Shown here: in pieces, positions 19,916-27,470 of the stretch
Numbering within the stretch: position 1 is the first letter of the stretch
How the letters are laid out: each line of letters starts with the position of its first letter
Assembly: GCF_007570865.1 (NCBI RefSeq)
Contig: NZ_VLPS01000007.1
Location: 186,001 to 250,000 of the forward strand
DNA from: Atlantibacter subterraneus
GTDB taxonomy: Bacteria; Pseudomonadota; Gammaproteobacteria; Enterobacterales; Enterobacteriaceae
Direction: 5' to 3'
Length of the DNA: 64,000 bases
Translations under genes and position numbers: made by a program
The notes under the pieces: model-generated
What the model was told of the DNA's origin: nothing
Databases searched by the model: none
Seen by the model: only the letters and a program-made list of their open reading frames with translations

Positions 19916-20602
19916 TTAATTGATGCGTGGACTTACGGTGGGGAGAAGCTTGTTTTTCTTTTCGGGCGCGGCCTGTTCAAGACGGCGGCTCAGCACCGAT
20001 ACCGGGAAGCAAAGGCAAAAATACACTGTGGCAACAATGAGATAGATAATGAATGGCTCAAAAATAGAGTTGTTGATCAGCTGCCCGGCGCGCGCCAGTT
20101 CGACAAACCCCACCACCGAGGCCAGCGACGTGTTCTTGATGATCTGCACCGAGAACCCCACCGTAGGCGGCGTAGCCAGCTTAATGGCCTGCGGGAGGAT
20201 CACTTTAAACATGCGTTGCACGCGGGAAAGCGCCAGGCATTCAGCCGCCTCCCACTGCGCACGCGGAACCGCCTGAATACAGCCGCGCCAGATTTCGCCA
20301 AGGTAGGCGCTGGCGTAAATCGTCAGCGACACGCCTGCGGCCAGCAGGGGCGAAATAGAAAAGCCCAGTTGCGGCAGCCCGAAATAGACCATAAACATGA
20401 TGATCAGCAACGGCGTGCCCTGAATTAACTGCACCCAGGTCGCCACCACCAGACGGACGATACGCACCGGCGCAATGCGGCCAAGCGCCAGCAGGAAGCC
20501 CACTAACCCACCGCCGCCGAAGGCCATCAGCGACAGAATGGCGGTCCAGACCGCGCCTTCCAGCAGAAACTGAATGTGTGCAAAATTGAGGGAAATATTC
20601 AT
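19916..20602 (-). CDS. ABC transporter permease (HisM/GlnP type), second
   Basis: A 228-residue inner-membrane permease with about five hydrophobic segments. It carries the HisM-type segment WVQLIQGTPLLIIMFMVYFGLPQLG and the EAA-loop EAAECLALSRVQRMFKVILPQAIKLA that docks on the ATPase. It pairs with the adjacent permease at 20615 as a heterodimer. Operon position: 12 bases after the first permease gene. Confidence 0.9.
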   Translation of the reverse strand: MNISLNFAHIQFLLEGAVWTAILSLMAFGGGGLVGFLLALGRIAPVRIVRLVVATWVQLIQGTPLLIIMFMVYFGLPQLGFSISPLLAAGVSLTIYASAYLGEIWRGCIQAVPRAQWEAAECLALSRVQRMFKVILPQAIKLATPPTVGFSVQIIKNTSLASVVGFVELARAGQLINNSIFEPFIIYLIVATVYFCLCFPVSVLSRRLEQAAPEKKNKLLPTVSPRIN

Positions 20603-20614
20603 CGTCTTGCCTCC

Positions 20615-21292
20615 CTAAATCATGGTGCCAAGCCGGCGACGGCGAGGGAAAATGGCCAGCCCGAACAGCCAGAAGATCAGGCGCATCAACAGCGAGATCG
20701 CGATGTAAATGCCCGCCACAATCACGAACGTTTCAAACGGGCGGTAAGTTTCTGACTGAATAAAGTTGGCGGTCGCGGTCAGTTCTTCGGTAGAGATCTG
20801 CGACGTGACCGAGGAGGCCAGCATCAGCAAAATAAACTGGCTGGTCAGCGACGGATAAACGCGTTCGATCGCAGGCCGAAGCGCAACATGCCAGTACTGC
20901 TGCCATTTGGTTAACCCCAGCGTTTCTGCGGCTTCCCATTGCCCTTTATGCACTGACTCAAATCCGGCGCGCATGATTTCGGCGGTGTAGGCACCCACGT
21001 TAATCGTCAGCGCAATCACCGAGACGGTAAAGGCGGTAAAGGAAAAGCCCAGGCTGGAAAGGCCGAAGTAAACCAGAAAGATCTGCACCAGAAACGGCGT
21101 GTTGCGGATGGACTCGACATAGATTGCCGCGATTCTCGCAAACACTTTGGAGTGAGAGCGCCGGGCAACGGCGCAGAGCGTGCCGATGAGAAAACCCGTC
21201 ACCGTCGTCACGATGGCCAGTTGGGCGGTTAACGTTGCGCCGTCCAGTAACAGCTGCCATTGTGAAAGTATTGCTGTGAAATCGAGCATCAT
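20615..21292 (-). CDS. ABC transporter permease (HisQ/GlnP type), first
   Basis: A 225-residue permease. It carries ESIRNTPFLVQIFLVYFGL and the EAA-loop EAAETLGLTKWQQYWHVALRP. The start MM at 21292 follows GGGGCG. Membrane topology of about five segments is visible. It lies 14 bases after the dehydrogenase gene, so the uptake genes and the enzymes are one transcript. Confidence 0.9.
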   Translation of the reverse strand: MMLDFTAILSQWQLLLDGATLTAQLAIVTTVTGFLIGTLCAVARRSHSKVFARIAAIYVESIRNTPFLVQIFLVYFGLSSLGFSFTAFTVSVIALTINVGAYTAEIMRAGFESVHKGQWEAAETLGLTKWQQYWHVALRPAIERVYPSLTSQFILLMLASSVTSQISTEELTATANFIQSETYRPFETFVIVAGIYIAISLLMRLIFWLFGLAIFPRRRRLGTMI

Positions 21293-21306
21293 GACTTTCG
21301 CCCCGG

Positions 21307-22215
21307 TTAATTGGTTTTTGCGGTCTGCTGGCCGGTTAATCGGTCATAGACTCTGAAAAGCGCCTGGTTGCCGTTGGCTCCTTCCCCATAAGCCTGCGCA
21401 TTCTGGTATTGGGTGGCGACAAGGGCGGTTGCTGGGAGGGGCACCGGATGCTTCTGTGCCGCTTCCAGAACCAGACGCAGATCTTTCATCATCAAATCAA
21501 TGCGAAAACCGGCGGAGTCATCGCCTTCGATCATCGCAGGCCCCAGTTTGTCGAGCATCCAGGATGCGGCGGATCCGCCCAGCAGCACTTCACGCATTTG
21601 CGGCAAATTGATATCCCAGGCGCGGGCCAGCGCCAGCGCTTCGCAAATCGCCTGAATATTGATGCCGCAAATCAGCTGGTTACATAGCTTGACGGTTTGC
21701 CCGGCACCGGATGCGCCAACGTGATTTAACGTGGTGCCCATGGCGCGCAGATACGGCGTTGCCTGTTCAAAGCCGCTGGCTTCACCGCCTACCATGATGG
21801 TCAGGGTGCCGTTTTTGGCACCAATCGGCCCGCCGGAAACCGGCGCATCCAGCATGGTTACACCCGCCGCCGCCAGCTCCTGGCTCAGCTTACGCGTGGC
21901 TTCCGGGGCGATAGTGCTCATATCCACGTACAGTTTTCCGCGCGGCGGGACAGCTAATAGCCCTTGCGGACCGCGCACGATCTCTTCAACCTGCGGGGTG
22001 TCCGGCAGCATGGAAACTACGATATCGGCATCGCTTACTGCGGAAGGGATATCGTTAACGATTTCAACGCCGAACTGGCGCAACGCATCGCCTGCGCCGC
22101 TGACGATATCGAACGCGCGCACGGTATAGCCCGCCTGGGCGAGATTGCGCGCCATCTCACGCCCCATCACACCTAAGCCAAGAAAGCCAACGATGCCGGA
22201 AGTATCTGTTTTCAT
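21307..22215 (-). CDS. Beta-hydroxyacid dehydrogenase (GarR/HIBADH family)
   Basis: A 302-residue NAD(P)-dependent enzyme. The Rossmann motif GFLGLGVMGREMARNL is at residue 10; the substrate motif DAPVSGGPIGAKNGTL and the catalytic Lys in GAGQTVKLCNQLI are intact. Relatives reduce tartronate semialdehyde or oxidise 3-hydroxyisobutyrate, threonate and similar acids. The start at 22215 is chosen because AGGAG lies 7 bases before it and because upstream sequence would overlap rpiB. The exact substrate is unknown; the neighbouring isomerase suggests a C4 or C5 sugar acid or sugar phosphate route. Confidence 0.86.
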   Translation of the reverse strand: MKTDTSGIVGFLGLGVMGREMARNLAQAGYTVRAFDIVSGAGDALRQFGVEIVNDIPSAVSDADIVVSMLPDTPQVEEIVRGPQGLLAVPPRGKLYVDMSTIAPEATRKLSQELAAAGVTMLDAPVSGGPIGAKNGTLTIMVGGEASGFEQATPYLRAMGTTLNHVGASGAGQTVKLCNQLICGINIQAICEALALARAWDINLPQMREVLLGGSAASWMLDKLGPAMIEGDDSAGFRIDLMMKDLRLVLEAAQKHPVPLPATALVATQYQNAQAYGEGANGNQALFRVYDRLTGQQTAKTN

Positions 22216-22231
22216 CAGGATTCTCCTGCCG

Positions 22232-22678
22232 TTAGTTGTGCTGTTCGAGCTGCGCCAGTTTCTCGACGCGGCGGATGAAGTCGGCATCCTGCACAAAGGT
22301 TGCCTGCAAAAAGGCGTCAATCAGATCGCGCGCCAGCCAGGGGCCAACGATTTGCGCGCCGATACACAGCACATTGACGTCATCATGCTCAACGGACTGA
22401 TGGGCGGAATGTACGTCATGACCCACCGCGGCGCGGATGCCTTTGACTTTGTTGGCGGCAATCACCGCACCCACGCCGGTACCACACACCAGGATCCCGC
22501 GCAGACCGTTGCCTTCGCGCACTTTGTTGCACACCGCGAAAGCGATATCGGGGAAATCCACAGGCTCAGGGTTATAGCTCCCCACATCGTCAATCTGATG
22601 GCCCGCTTGCTCAAGCCACTGGATGAGCTCCTGCTTAAGGTGAAAACCTGCGTGGTCACTGCCAATTACGATCTGCAT
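22232..22678 (-). CDS. RpiB/LacAB-family sugar-phosphate isomerase
   Basis: A 148-residue isomerase. It keeps the RpiB catalytic Cys65 in LVCGTGVG and the ring-opening His98 in SVEHDDVNVL, plus the phosphate-binding GSDHAG at residues 6-11. The loop GHDVHSAHQS differs from the E. coli RpiB loop, hinting at a different sugar phosphate. Family members act on ribose 5-phosphate, allose 6-phosphate, galactose 6-phosphate or tetrulose phosphates. First enzyme gene after the regulator, 23 bases downstream of it. Confidence 0.85.
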   Translation of the reverse strand: MQIVIGSDHAGFHLKQELIQWLEQAGHQIDDVGSYNPEPVDFPDIAFAVCNKVREGNGLRGILVCGTGVGAVIAANKVKGIRAAVGHDVHSAHQSVEHDDVNVLCIGAQIVGPWLARDLIDAFLQATFVQDADFIRRVEKLAQLEQHN

Positions 22679-22701
22679 CTGCTTTTCCTTATTAAGGGGG
22701 T

Positions 22702-23445
22702 TTAGTCAGCAAAAGGTTGAGAACCCACCATGCGAATGGTGGCGCGACGACGAAAATCGGCGCCAATTTCAAAATGGCGGCTCAGTAAGTCATCGGCTTT
22801 GTCTTCGTCTCGTTCGACGATGGCGGCAAAAATGGCGCGGTGGTGATCGATGAGGAACGCTTCAATGCCTTCCACCTGAATAATCTGTTCACGTCTGTCG
22901 AGGTGGGAGCGCTGCATCAGCACGCCGATCGACTGATAAATGTTGATAAGCGTTGGCGAGCCTGATGCGTTGACGATGGTTTCATGAAAACGAAAGTCGG
23001 CTCGTCCGCCTAATTCCGGCTCATGGATGGTATCGCTGATGTCGCGCAGGCAGGCGGCCAGACGATCGTAATCACTTTGTGTGGCCCGGCGGCAGGCGAG
23101 GCGCACGGCCTGGCGTTCAATAGCGATACGCGCCTGCATCACGTCATCCACCACATTCGGCTGGTGGGCCAGCACGAAGGTGAAGAATTCACCGAAGATC
23201 GAAACGTCGGGTTTTGTCACCACCGTGCCAATGCCGTGACGGATCTCTACGGCACCAATCATCGCCAGCGCTCTGAGCGCTTCCCGCAGTACCGGGCGGC
23301 TGACGCCTAACCGGGCGGACAGTTCACGCTCCGGGAGCAAGCTGTCGCCCGCGCTCAGCGCGCCGCTTAACAACTGCTCGCGCAAAAATTTAACGACGCG
23401 GTCATGGCCGCTGCTGCTTTCCGTCTTTTCGCGTTTGATATCCAT
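22702..23445 (-). CDS. GntR-family regulator, FadR/FCD subgroup
   Basis: A 247-residue regulator with an N-terminal winged helix (residues 12-75: LLPERELSARLGVSRPVLREAL) and a C-terminal FCD ligand domain whose metal-binding residues are likely in DFRFHETIV, FLIDHHRAIF and LSRHFEIG. It heads the operon of isomerase, dehydrogenase and ABC genes and probably represses it until a sugar or organic acid binds. A symmetric site TGGTAATACCA, 24 bases upstream of the ATG, fits its autoregulation. Confidence 0.9.
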   Translation of the reverse strand: MDIKREKTESSSGHDRVVKFLREQLLSGALSAGDSLLPERELSARLGVSRPVLREALRALAMIGAVEIRHGIGTVVTKPDVSIFGEFFTFVLAHQPNVVDDVMQARIAIERQAVRLACRRATQSDYDRLAACLRDISDTIHEPELGGRADFRFHETIVNASGSPTLINIYQSIGVLMQRSHLDRREQIIQVEGIEAFLIDHHRAIFAAIVERDEDKADDLLSRHFEIGADFRRRATIRMVGSQPFAD

Positions 23446-23468
23446 ATGATTTTACCGGTGGTCTTAAG

Positions 23469-23479
23469 TGGTAATACCA
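23469..23479. promoter_or_regulatory. Candidate GntR/FadR-type operator
   Basis: TGGTAATACCA is a perfect dyad (TGGT-N3-ACCA), the half-site arrangement used by FadR/PdhR-type regulators. It lies 24-34 bases upstream of the gntR start, where a bound repressor would block its own operon. Confidence 0.65.
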
Positions 23480-23617
23480 ATGGTAGATATGTTAATGAAT
23501 TATTAATGTGATGTTGATCGATAATTAACCTGATGGTTCTGTGAGCGGGATTGCAATTATTGATTTGACTGACTGGAGGCGAGGAGATCTACAGGATCGT
23601 GAGATCAGATTTTTTAG

Positions 23618-23696
23618 CTAACGCGAATGCCAACGGCCAGGAATTAACACCGAGAACATCGAACCCGGCAGGGCGCATAGCATATCGGCCTGGGTA
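23618..23696 (-). pseudogene. Decayed 3' fragment of a DUF2238 membrane protein gene
   Basis: On the minus strand this stretch reads TQADMLCALPGSMFSVLIPG, then RWHSR and a stop. It matches the C-terminus of the intact DUF2238 protein at 17598 (TQSDMLCALLGAMISVFILG, PWHSR). By hand alignment 62 of 74 bases agree between 17618-17691 and 23623-23696. Only about 26 codons remain, there is no start, and the surrounding bases are non-coding. Both copies face the same way and bracket the GntR/ABC operon. Confidence 0.8.
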
Positions 23697-23697
23697 A

Positions 23698-23822
23698 AGA
23701 GTGCCGACGATTGCATCGTACTTATTCCCGATAATAATAAAACGCAGGTGCTGCATGAAGAGTTAAAACAGGCAAAGGCGGCAGTGAAAGAGATAAGGCA
23801 GAGGGTATTAAGTTCGCTTTGA
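23698..23822 (+). pseudogene. Possible C-terminal remnant of an unknown gene
   Basis: An open stretch of about 41 codons without a start ends at TGA 23820-23822; it would encode an amphipathic, helix-like tail (VLHEELKQAKAAVKEIRQRV). It abuts the DUF2238 fragment and precedes the tRNA terminator. It could be the tail of a gene truncated by past recombination beside tRNA-Phe, or chance. I do not recognise it. Confidence 0.3.
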
Positions 23823-23842
23823 AAATATTATGAAAATACAAA

Positions 23843-23869
23843 GCAAAAACCCGCCTTTCGGCGGGTTTT
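23843..23869. terminator. Terminator of tRNA-Phe
   Basis: Stem AACCCGCC / GGCGGGTT with loop TTTC lies just downstream of the tRNA (minus strand), with runs of A on the left and T on the right. Confidence 0.85.
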
Positions 23870-23877
23870 CTGAATTT

Positions 23878-23953
23878 TGGTGCCCGGACTCGGAATCGAA
23901 CCAAGGACACGGGGATTTTCAATCCCCTGCTCTACCGACTGAGCTATCCGGGC
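23878..23953 (-). tRNA. pheV: tRNA-Phe (anticodon GAA)
   Basis: The minus strand reads GCCCGGATAGCTCAGTCGGT at the 5' end, has anticodon loop TTGAAAA (GAA), TTCGATTC in the T-arm, and an encoded CCA end at 23878-23880. The acceptor stem GCCCGGA / TCCGGGC pairs perfectly. Its position beside yqgA and speC corresponds to E. coli pheV, a frequent integration site for islands at its 3' end. No integrase or duplicated tRNA end was found nearby. Confidence 0.97.
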
Positions 23954-24057
23954 AACGGGGCGCATTAAACCCGATTCACCGTACCGCGTCAACGAAATTT
24001 CCGCCGATTGCGTTCAGATGCGCATTAAGCCGCCAGGTTGACGACAATCCCACCACT

Positions 24058-24768
24058 TTACCCGCCGAAGAAGTGCATCCACAGCGCAGATATCGGCATG
24101 CTGATAATCAGCGCAGGCAGCATATTTACCACCGGGAACATCTTGATGCCGCAAATACGCAGCCCGGTCGCCAGCAGCAGTACGCCACCGACAGCGGTGA
24201 AATCGGCCATCATCGCGGGGGTGGTGAGCGGCAGAATAATCGCTGCGCACCAGGCGAGAGTTAACTGGATTGCCACCAGCGGAAACGCGATAAACGCTAC
24301 CGCTACGCCAAGCGTGGTAGCAAAAATCATCGCGGTAAAGAAATCGAGAAAGGATTTGGCGATCAGAATGGTCGGATCGCCAGTCATGCCTTCCTGCATC
24401 GCGCCGAACACGCCGGTACCGCTGGCGCAAAACAGAATCAGAATGGCGACGAAGTTCTGAATAAACGCGTCATGACCGCCATTTTTACCGCCTTTGTCCA
24501 GTAGCGAACGCGCTTTGCCCGCGGCAGCGTTGATGCCGCGCTCCATACAGCACAGCTCGCCGATAATGGTGCCAAGCAGGGTAGAGAGCACCATTACCGG
24601 CAGGTTGGCGCATTTAACGATCAGCAACACGCCAATGCCGAGAGAAGCCAGCCCGAAGATTGACGGCATCGTCACCCGCAGCCGCTCCGGTAATTTCGAA
24701 CCCAGCAGCGCGCCCAGCAATCCGCCAATCAGTACGGCGGCACCATTGATAAAAGGACCAGTAACCAT
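24058..24768 (-). CDS. yqgA: YqgA family membrane protein (DUF554)
   Basis: A 236-residue inner-membrane protein close to E. coli YqgA. It is built from about seven hydrophobic segments and short Gly-rich turns (GLASLGIGVLLIVKCANLPV, ILFCASGTGVFGAMQEGMTG, VGGVLLLATGLRICGIKMFPV). The family function is not settled; it is sometimes suggested to be a transporter. It lies between tRNA-Phe and speC as in E. coli, divergent from speC. Confidence 0.93.
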   Translation of the reverse strand: MVTGPFINGAAVLIGGLLGALLGSKLPERLRVTMPSIFGLASLGIGVLLIVKCANLPVMVLSTLLGTIIGELCCMERGINAAAGKARSLLDKGGKNGGHDAFIQNFVAILILFCASGTGVFGAMQEGMTGDPTILIAKSFLDFFTAMIFATTLGVAVAFIAFPLVAIQLTLAWCAAIILPLTTPAMMADFTAVGGVLLLATGLRICGIKMFPVVNMLPALIISMPISALWMHFFGG

Positions 24769-25018
24769 GTGTTCTCCCGATGCGTCTTTGCGCGCAAAAA
24801 GCCGTCTTATTCTCTGTGCGGTGAATGCGTTTTCATGCGCTAATTATGCGTGTTAATGTAATGCGCCTGCGGATAAATGCGTTGCGCGGCCTGATAATAT
24901 CAATAATTTAACTGAATAATCTTTGCCGAATTATGCAGTTTATCGATTGCGCCTTGCGCGGGCCGGGCAAAGCTGCCATGATTGCGCGAATTTTCCGCTT
25001 CCCTGTCACGAGGCTTGT

Positions 25019-25123
25019 ATGATGAGGTCGTTTTCCGCGCCTGTCACTTACAGACTGCGTTCTGCCACGCAGCCGCTCGCCCGTGCTCTCAGTTGGTTAT
25101 TGCCTACACTCACCATGCGGTGA
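25019..25123 (+). CDS. Candidate 34-residue leader peptide upstream of speC
   Basis: A 34-codon frame begins ATGATG preceded by GAGG at 5 bases, a good ribosome site, and ends 165 bases before the speC start. The peptide starts MMRSFSAPVTYRLR, is basic, and contains five Arg. It is followed by a stable hairpin. The speF ornithine decarboxylase gene of enterobacteria is controlled by an Arg-containing leader peptide, so a similar device here is conceivable. This could also be chance; no homologue is known to me. Confidence 0.3.
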   Translation: MMRSFSAPVTYRLRSATQPLARALSWLLPTLTMR

Positions 25124-25145
25124 GGTCAACGCACGCTCACTCCAG

Positions 25146-25186
25146 GACATCAGTAAGACCAGATGCATTCTGTTTTTACTGATGTC
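25146..25186 (+). promoter_or_regulatory. Leader hairpin upstream of speC
   Basis: A perfect 11-bp inverted repeat, GACATCAGTAA / TTACTGATGTC, with a 19-base loop lies about 100 bases before the speC start. It has no T-run, so it is not a simple terminator; it may shape or stabilise the leader mRNA. Confidence 0.5.
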
Positions 25187-25288
25187 AGGCGGTTGGAGCT
25201 GTTTCCAGTTTCACCAAAGACGCCATACCGGGATGAACTCCCTGTGCTTGCCTGTTGGCACTTACTCCCTTTAAGGCTTTTGTTGCTT

Positions 25289-27424
25289 ATGAAATTGTTA
25301 AAAATCGCAGCCAGTCACGACATTGTCGACGCGCTTTCTACCCATCGCGAGGTGGTGACGCTGGATAATACTGACTTTACCGATGTCGCCGCCGTGGTGC
25401 TGACCGTTGCCGATACCCGCAGCGGCATTCTGGCGCTGCTGAAACGCAGCGGATTTAATTTGCCGGTGTTTGTACTGAGCGAAACGCCGCTGGCGCTGGA
25501 CGCGATTACCGGCGTGATTGACGGTAAAGCCCAGTCGTTCCTCGAGCTGGAAGCCGCCGCCACGCGCTATGAAGAGAACCTGCTGCCGCCGTTTTTCGAT
25601 ACCCTGTATCAGTATGTCGAAATGCAAAACAGCACCTTCGCCTGCCCAGGGCATCAGCATGGCGAGTTCTTTAAAAAGCATCCGGCAGGGCGTCAGTTTT
25701 ACGATTTCTTCGGCGAGAACGTGTTTCGCGCCGATATGTGCAATGCCGATGTAAAGCTGGGTGATTTGCTGATCCACGAAGGCTCGGCCAAACATGCGCA
25801 GAAGTTCGCGGCCAAAGTGTTTAACGCCGATAAAACCTATTTCGTGCTCAACGGCACCTCCGCCGCCAATAAAGTGGTGACCAACGCGCTGCTGACCCGT
25901 GGCGACCTGGTGCTGTTCGACCGCAACAACCACAAATCCAACCATCACGGCGCGCTGATTCAGGCGGGTGCCACGCCGGTCTATCTGGAAGCGGCGCGCA
26001 ACCCCTTCGGCTTTATCGGCGGGATTGATGAGCACTGTTTTGACGAGGCGTATCTGCGCGAGTTAATCCGCGAAGCTGAGCCAGCGCGTGCTGATGAACC
26101 GCGTCCGTTCCGCCTGGCGGTGATCCAGCTTGGCACCTACGATGGCACTATTTATAACGCCCGCCAGGTGATCGATAAAATCGGCCATCTGTGCGACTAC
26201 ATCCTGTTTGACTCCGCCTGGGTGGGCTATGAGCAGTTTATTCCGATGATGGCCGACTGCTCGCCGCTGCTGCTGGAACTTAACGAAAACGATCCGGGGA
26301 TTTTTGTCACTCAGTCGGTTCACAAGCAGCAGGCCGGTTTTTCCCAAACCTCGCAAATCCACAAAAAGGATAATCACCTGCGCGGCCAGGCACGGTTTTG
26401 CCCGCACAAGCGCCTGAATAACGCGTTTATGCTGCATGCCTCTACCAGCCCGTTTTATCCGCTGTTTGCCGCGCTGGACGTCAACGCCAAGATCCACGAG
26501 GGCGAGAGCGGTCGCCGCCTGTGGGCCGAGTGCGTGGAGCTGGGCATCGAGGCGCGTAAAGCCATTCTCAGCCAGTGTTCGATGATCGCACCTTTCGTGC
26601 CGCCGATGGTGGAGGGTAAACCGTGGCAGGATCATCCCACCGCGCAGATTGCCAGCGAACGCCGTTTCTTCAGCTTTATCCCGGGTGAGCGCTGGCACGG
26701 TTTTGACGGCTATGCGGATGAGCAATATTTTGTTGATCCCTGCAAGCTGCTGCTCACCACGCCGGGTATCGACGCACAAACCGGCGAGTATGCCGAATTC
26801 GGCGTGCCGGCCACCATTCTGGCGAACTACCTGCGCGAAAACGGCCTGGTGCCGGAGAAAGCCGATCTCAACTCGATTCTGTTCCTGCTGACCCCGGCGG
26901 AAAGCCCACAGAAAATGGCCCATCTGGTAGCGCTGCTGGCGCAGTTCGAGCGCCACATCGAACAGGATTCGCCGCTGTCAGAAGTGCTGCCGACCATCTG
27001 GCAAAAATATTCGCTGCGCTACAAGGGCTATACGTTGCGCCAGCTGTGCCAGGAGATGCACGATCTGTACGTCAGCTTTAACGTTAAAGACCTGCAAAAA
27101 GCGATGTTCCGCAAAGCCGAGTTGCCGCCTGTGGTGATGAATCCGCAGGACGCCAACCGTGAGTTTATCCGTGGCAACGTGGAGCTGGTACGCATCAGCG
27201 AAGCCGCAGGGCGCATCGCGGCGGAGGGGGCGCTGCCGTATCCGCCAGGCGTACTGTGCGTGGTGCCGGGCGAAGTATGGGGTGGGGCGGTGCAGCGTTA
27301 CTTCCTGGCGCTGGAAGAGGGCGTGAATTTGCTGCCAGGCTTCTCGCCGGAACTTCAGGGGGTGTACAGCGAAACCGATGCCGACGGGATTAAACGGCTC
27401 TACGGAAATGTGCTGAAAGCCTAA
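25289..27424 (+). CDS. speC: Constitutive ornithine decarboxylase SpeC
   Basis: A 711-residue PLP enzyme that decarboxylates ornithine to putrescine. The PLP Lys is in SVHKQQAGFSQTSQIHKK. An N-terminal wing domain (1-107) precedes the core, which includes FACPGHQHGEFFKKHPAG. The start ATG at 25289 gives exactly the E. coli SpeC length and N-terminal pattern; in-frame sequence 42 codons upstream is not conserved. The product feeds SpeD/SpeE encoded near the right end of the window. It converges with nupG across a terminator. Confidence 0.97.
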   Translation: MKLLKIAASHDIVDALSTHREVVTLDNTDFTDVAAVVLTVADTRSGILALLKRSGFNLPVFVLSETPLALDAITGVIDGKAQSFLELEAAATRYEENLLPPFFDTLYQYVEMQNSTFACPGHQHGEFFKKHPAGRQFYDFFGENVFRADMCNADVKLGDLLIHEGSAKHAQKFAAKVFNADKTYFVLNGTSAANKVVTNALLTRGDLVLFDRNNHKSNHHGALIQAGATPVYLEAARNPFGFIGGIDEHCFDEAYLRELIREAEPARADEPRPFRLAVIQLGTYDGTIYNARQVIDKIGHLCDYILFDSAWVGYEQFIPMMADCSPLLLELNENDPGIFVTQSVHKQQAGFSQTSQIHKKDNHLRGQARFCPHKRLNNAFMLHASTSPFYPLFAALDVNAKIHEGESGRRLWAECVELGIEARKAILSQCSMIAPFVPPMVEGKPWQDHPTAQIASERRFFSFIPGERWHGFDGYADEQYFVDPCKLLLTTPGIDAQTGEYAEFGVPATILANYLRENGLVPEKADLNSILFLLTPAESPQKMAHLVALLAQFERHIEQDSPLSEVLPTIWQKYSLRYKGYTLRQLCQEMHDLYVSFNVKDLQKAMFRKAELPPVVMNPQDANREFIRGNVELVRISEAAGRIAAEGALPYPPGVLCVVPGEVWGGAVQRYFLALEEGVNLLPGFSPELQGVYSETDADGIKRLYGNVLKA

Positions 27425-27454
27425 AAAAATGCCGACCCTGTGGTCGGCATTTTT
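27424..27454. terminator. Bidirectional terminator between speC and nupG
   Basis: Stem AATGCCGACC / GGTCGGCATT with loop CTGT, flanked by A-run and T-run, between convergent genes. Confidence 0.9.
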
Positions 27455-27470
27455 ACATTGTAACGCGCTA

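Larger units (their letters stand above)
24769..25288. other. yqgA-speC divergent intergenic region with structured speC leader
   Basis: This 520-bp gap carries the promoters of both genes. Besides the small reading frame (25019-25123) and the hairpin (25146-25186) listed separately, I see no further gene. The segment 24840-24930 is AT-rich and a likely promoter zone. Confidence 0.6.

Noticed and set aside
13853-23953. The tRNA-Phe-linked DNA considered as an intact integrative island
   Set aside because: No integrase, no phage or plasmid genes, and no second copy of the tRNA 3' end were found in the window; only scars and ordinary metabolic genes.
25163-25288. Extended speC start at 25163
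   Set aside because: The extra 42 residues are unlike SpeC, and the ATG at 25289 gives the normal 711-residue length.
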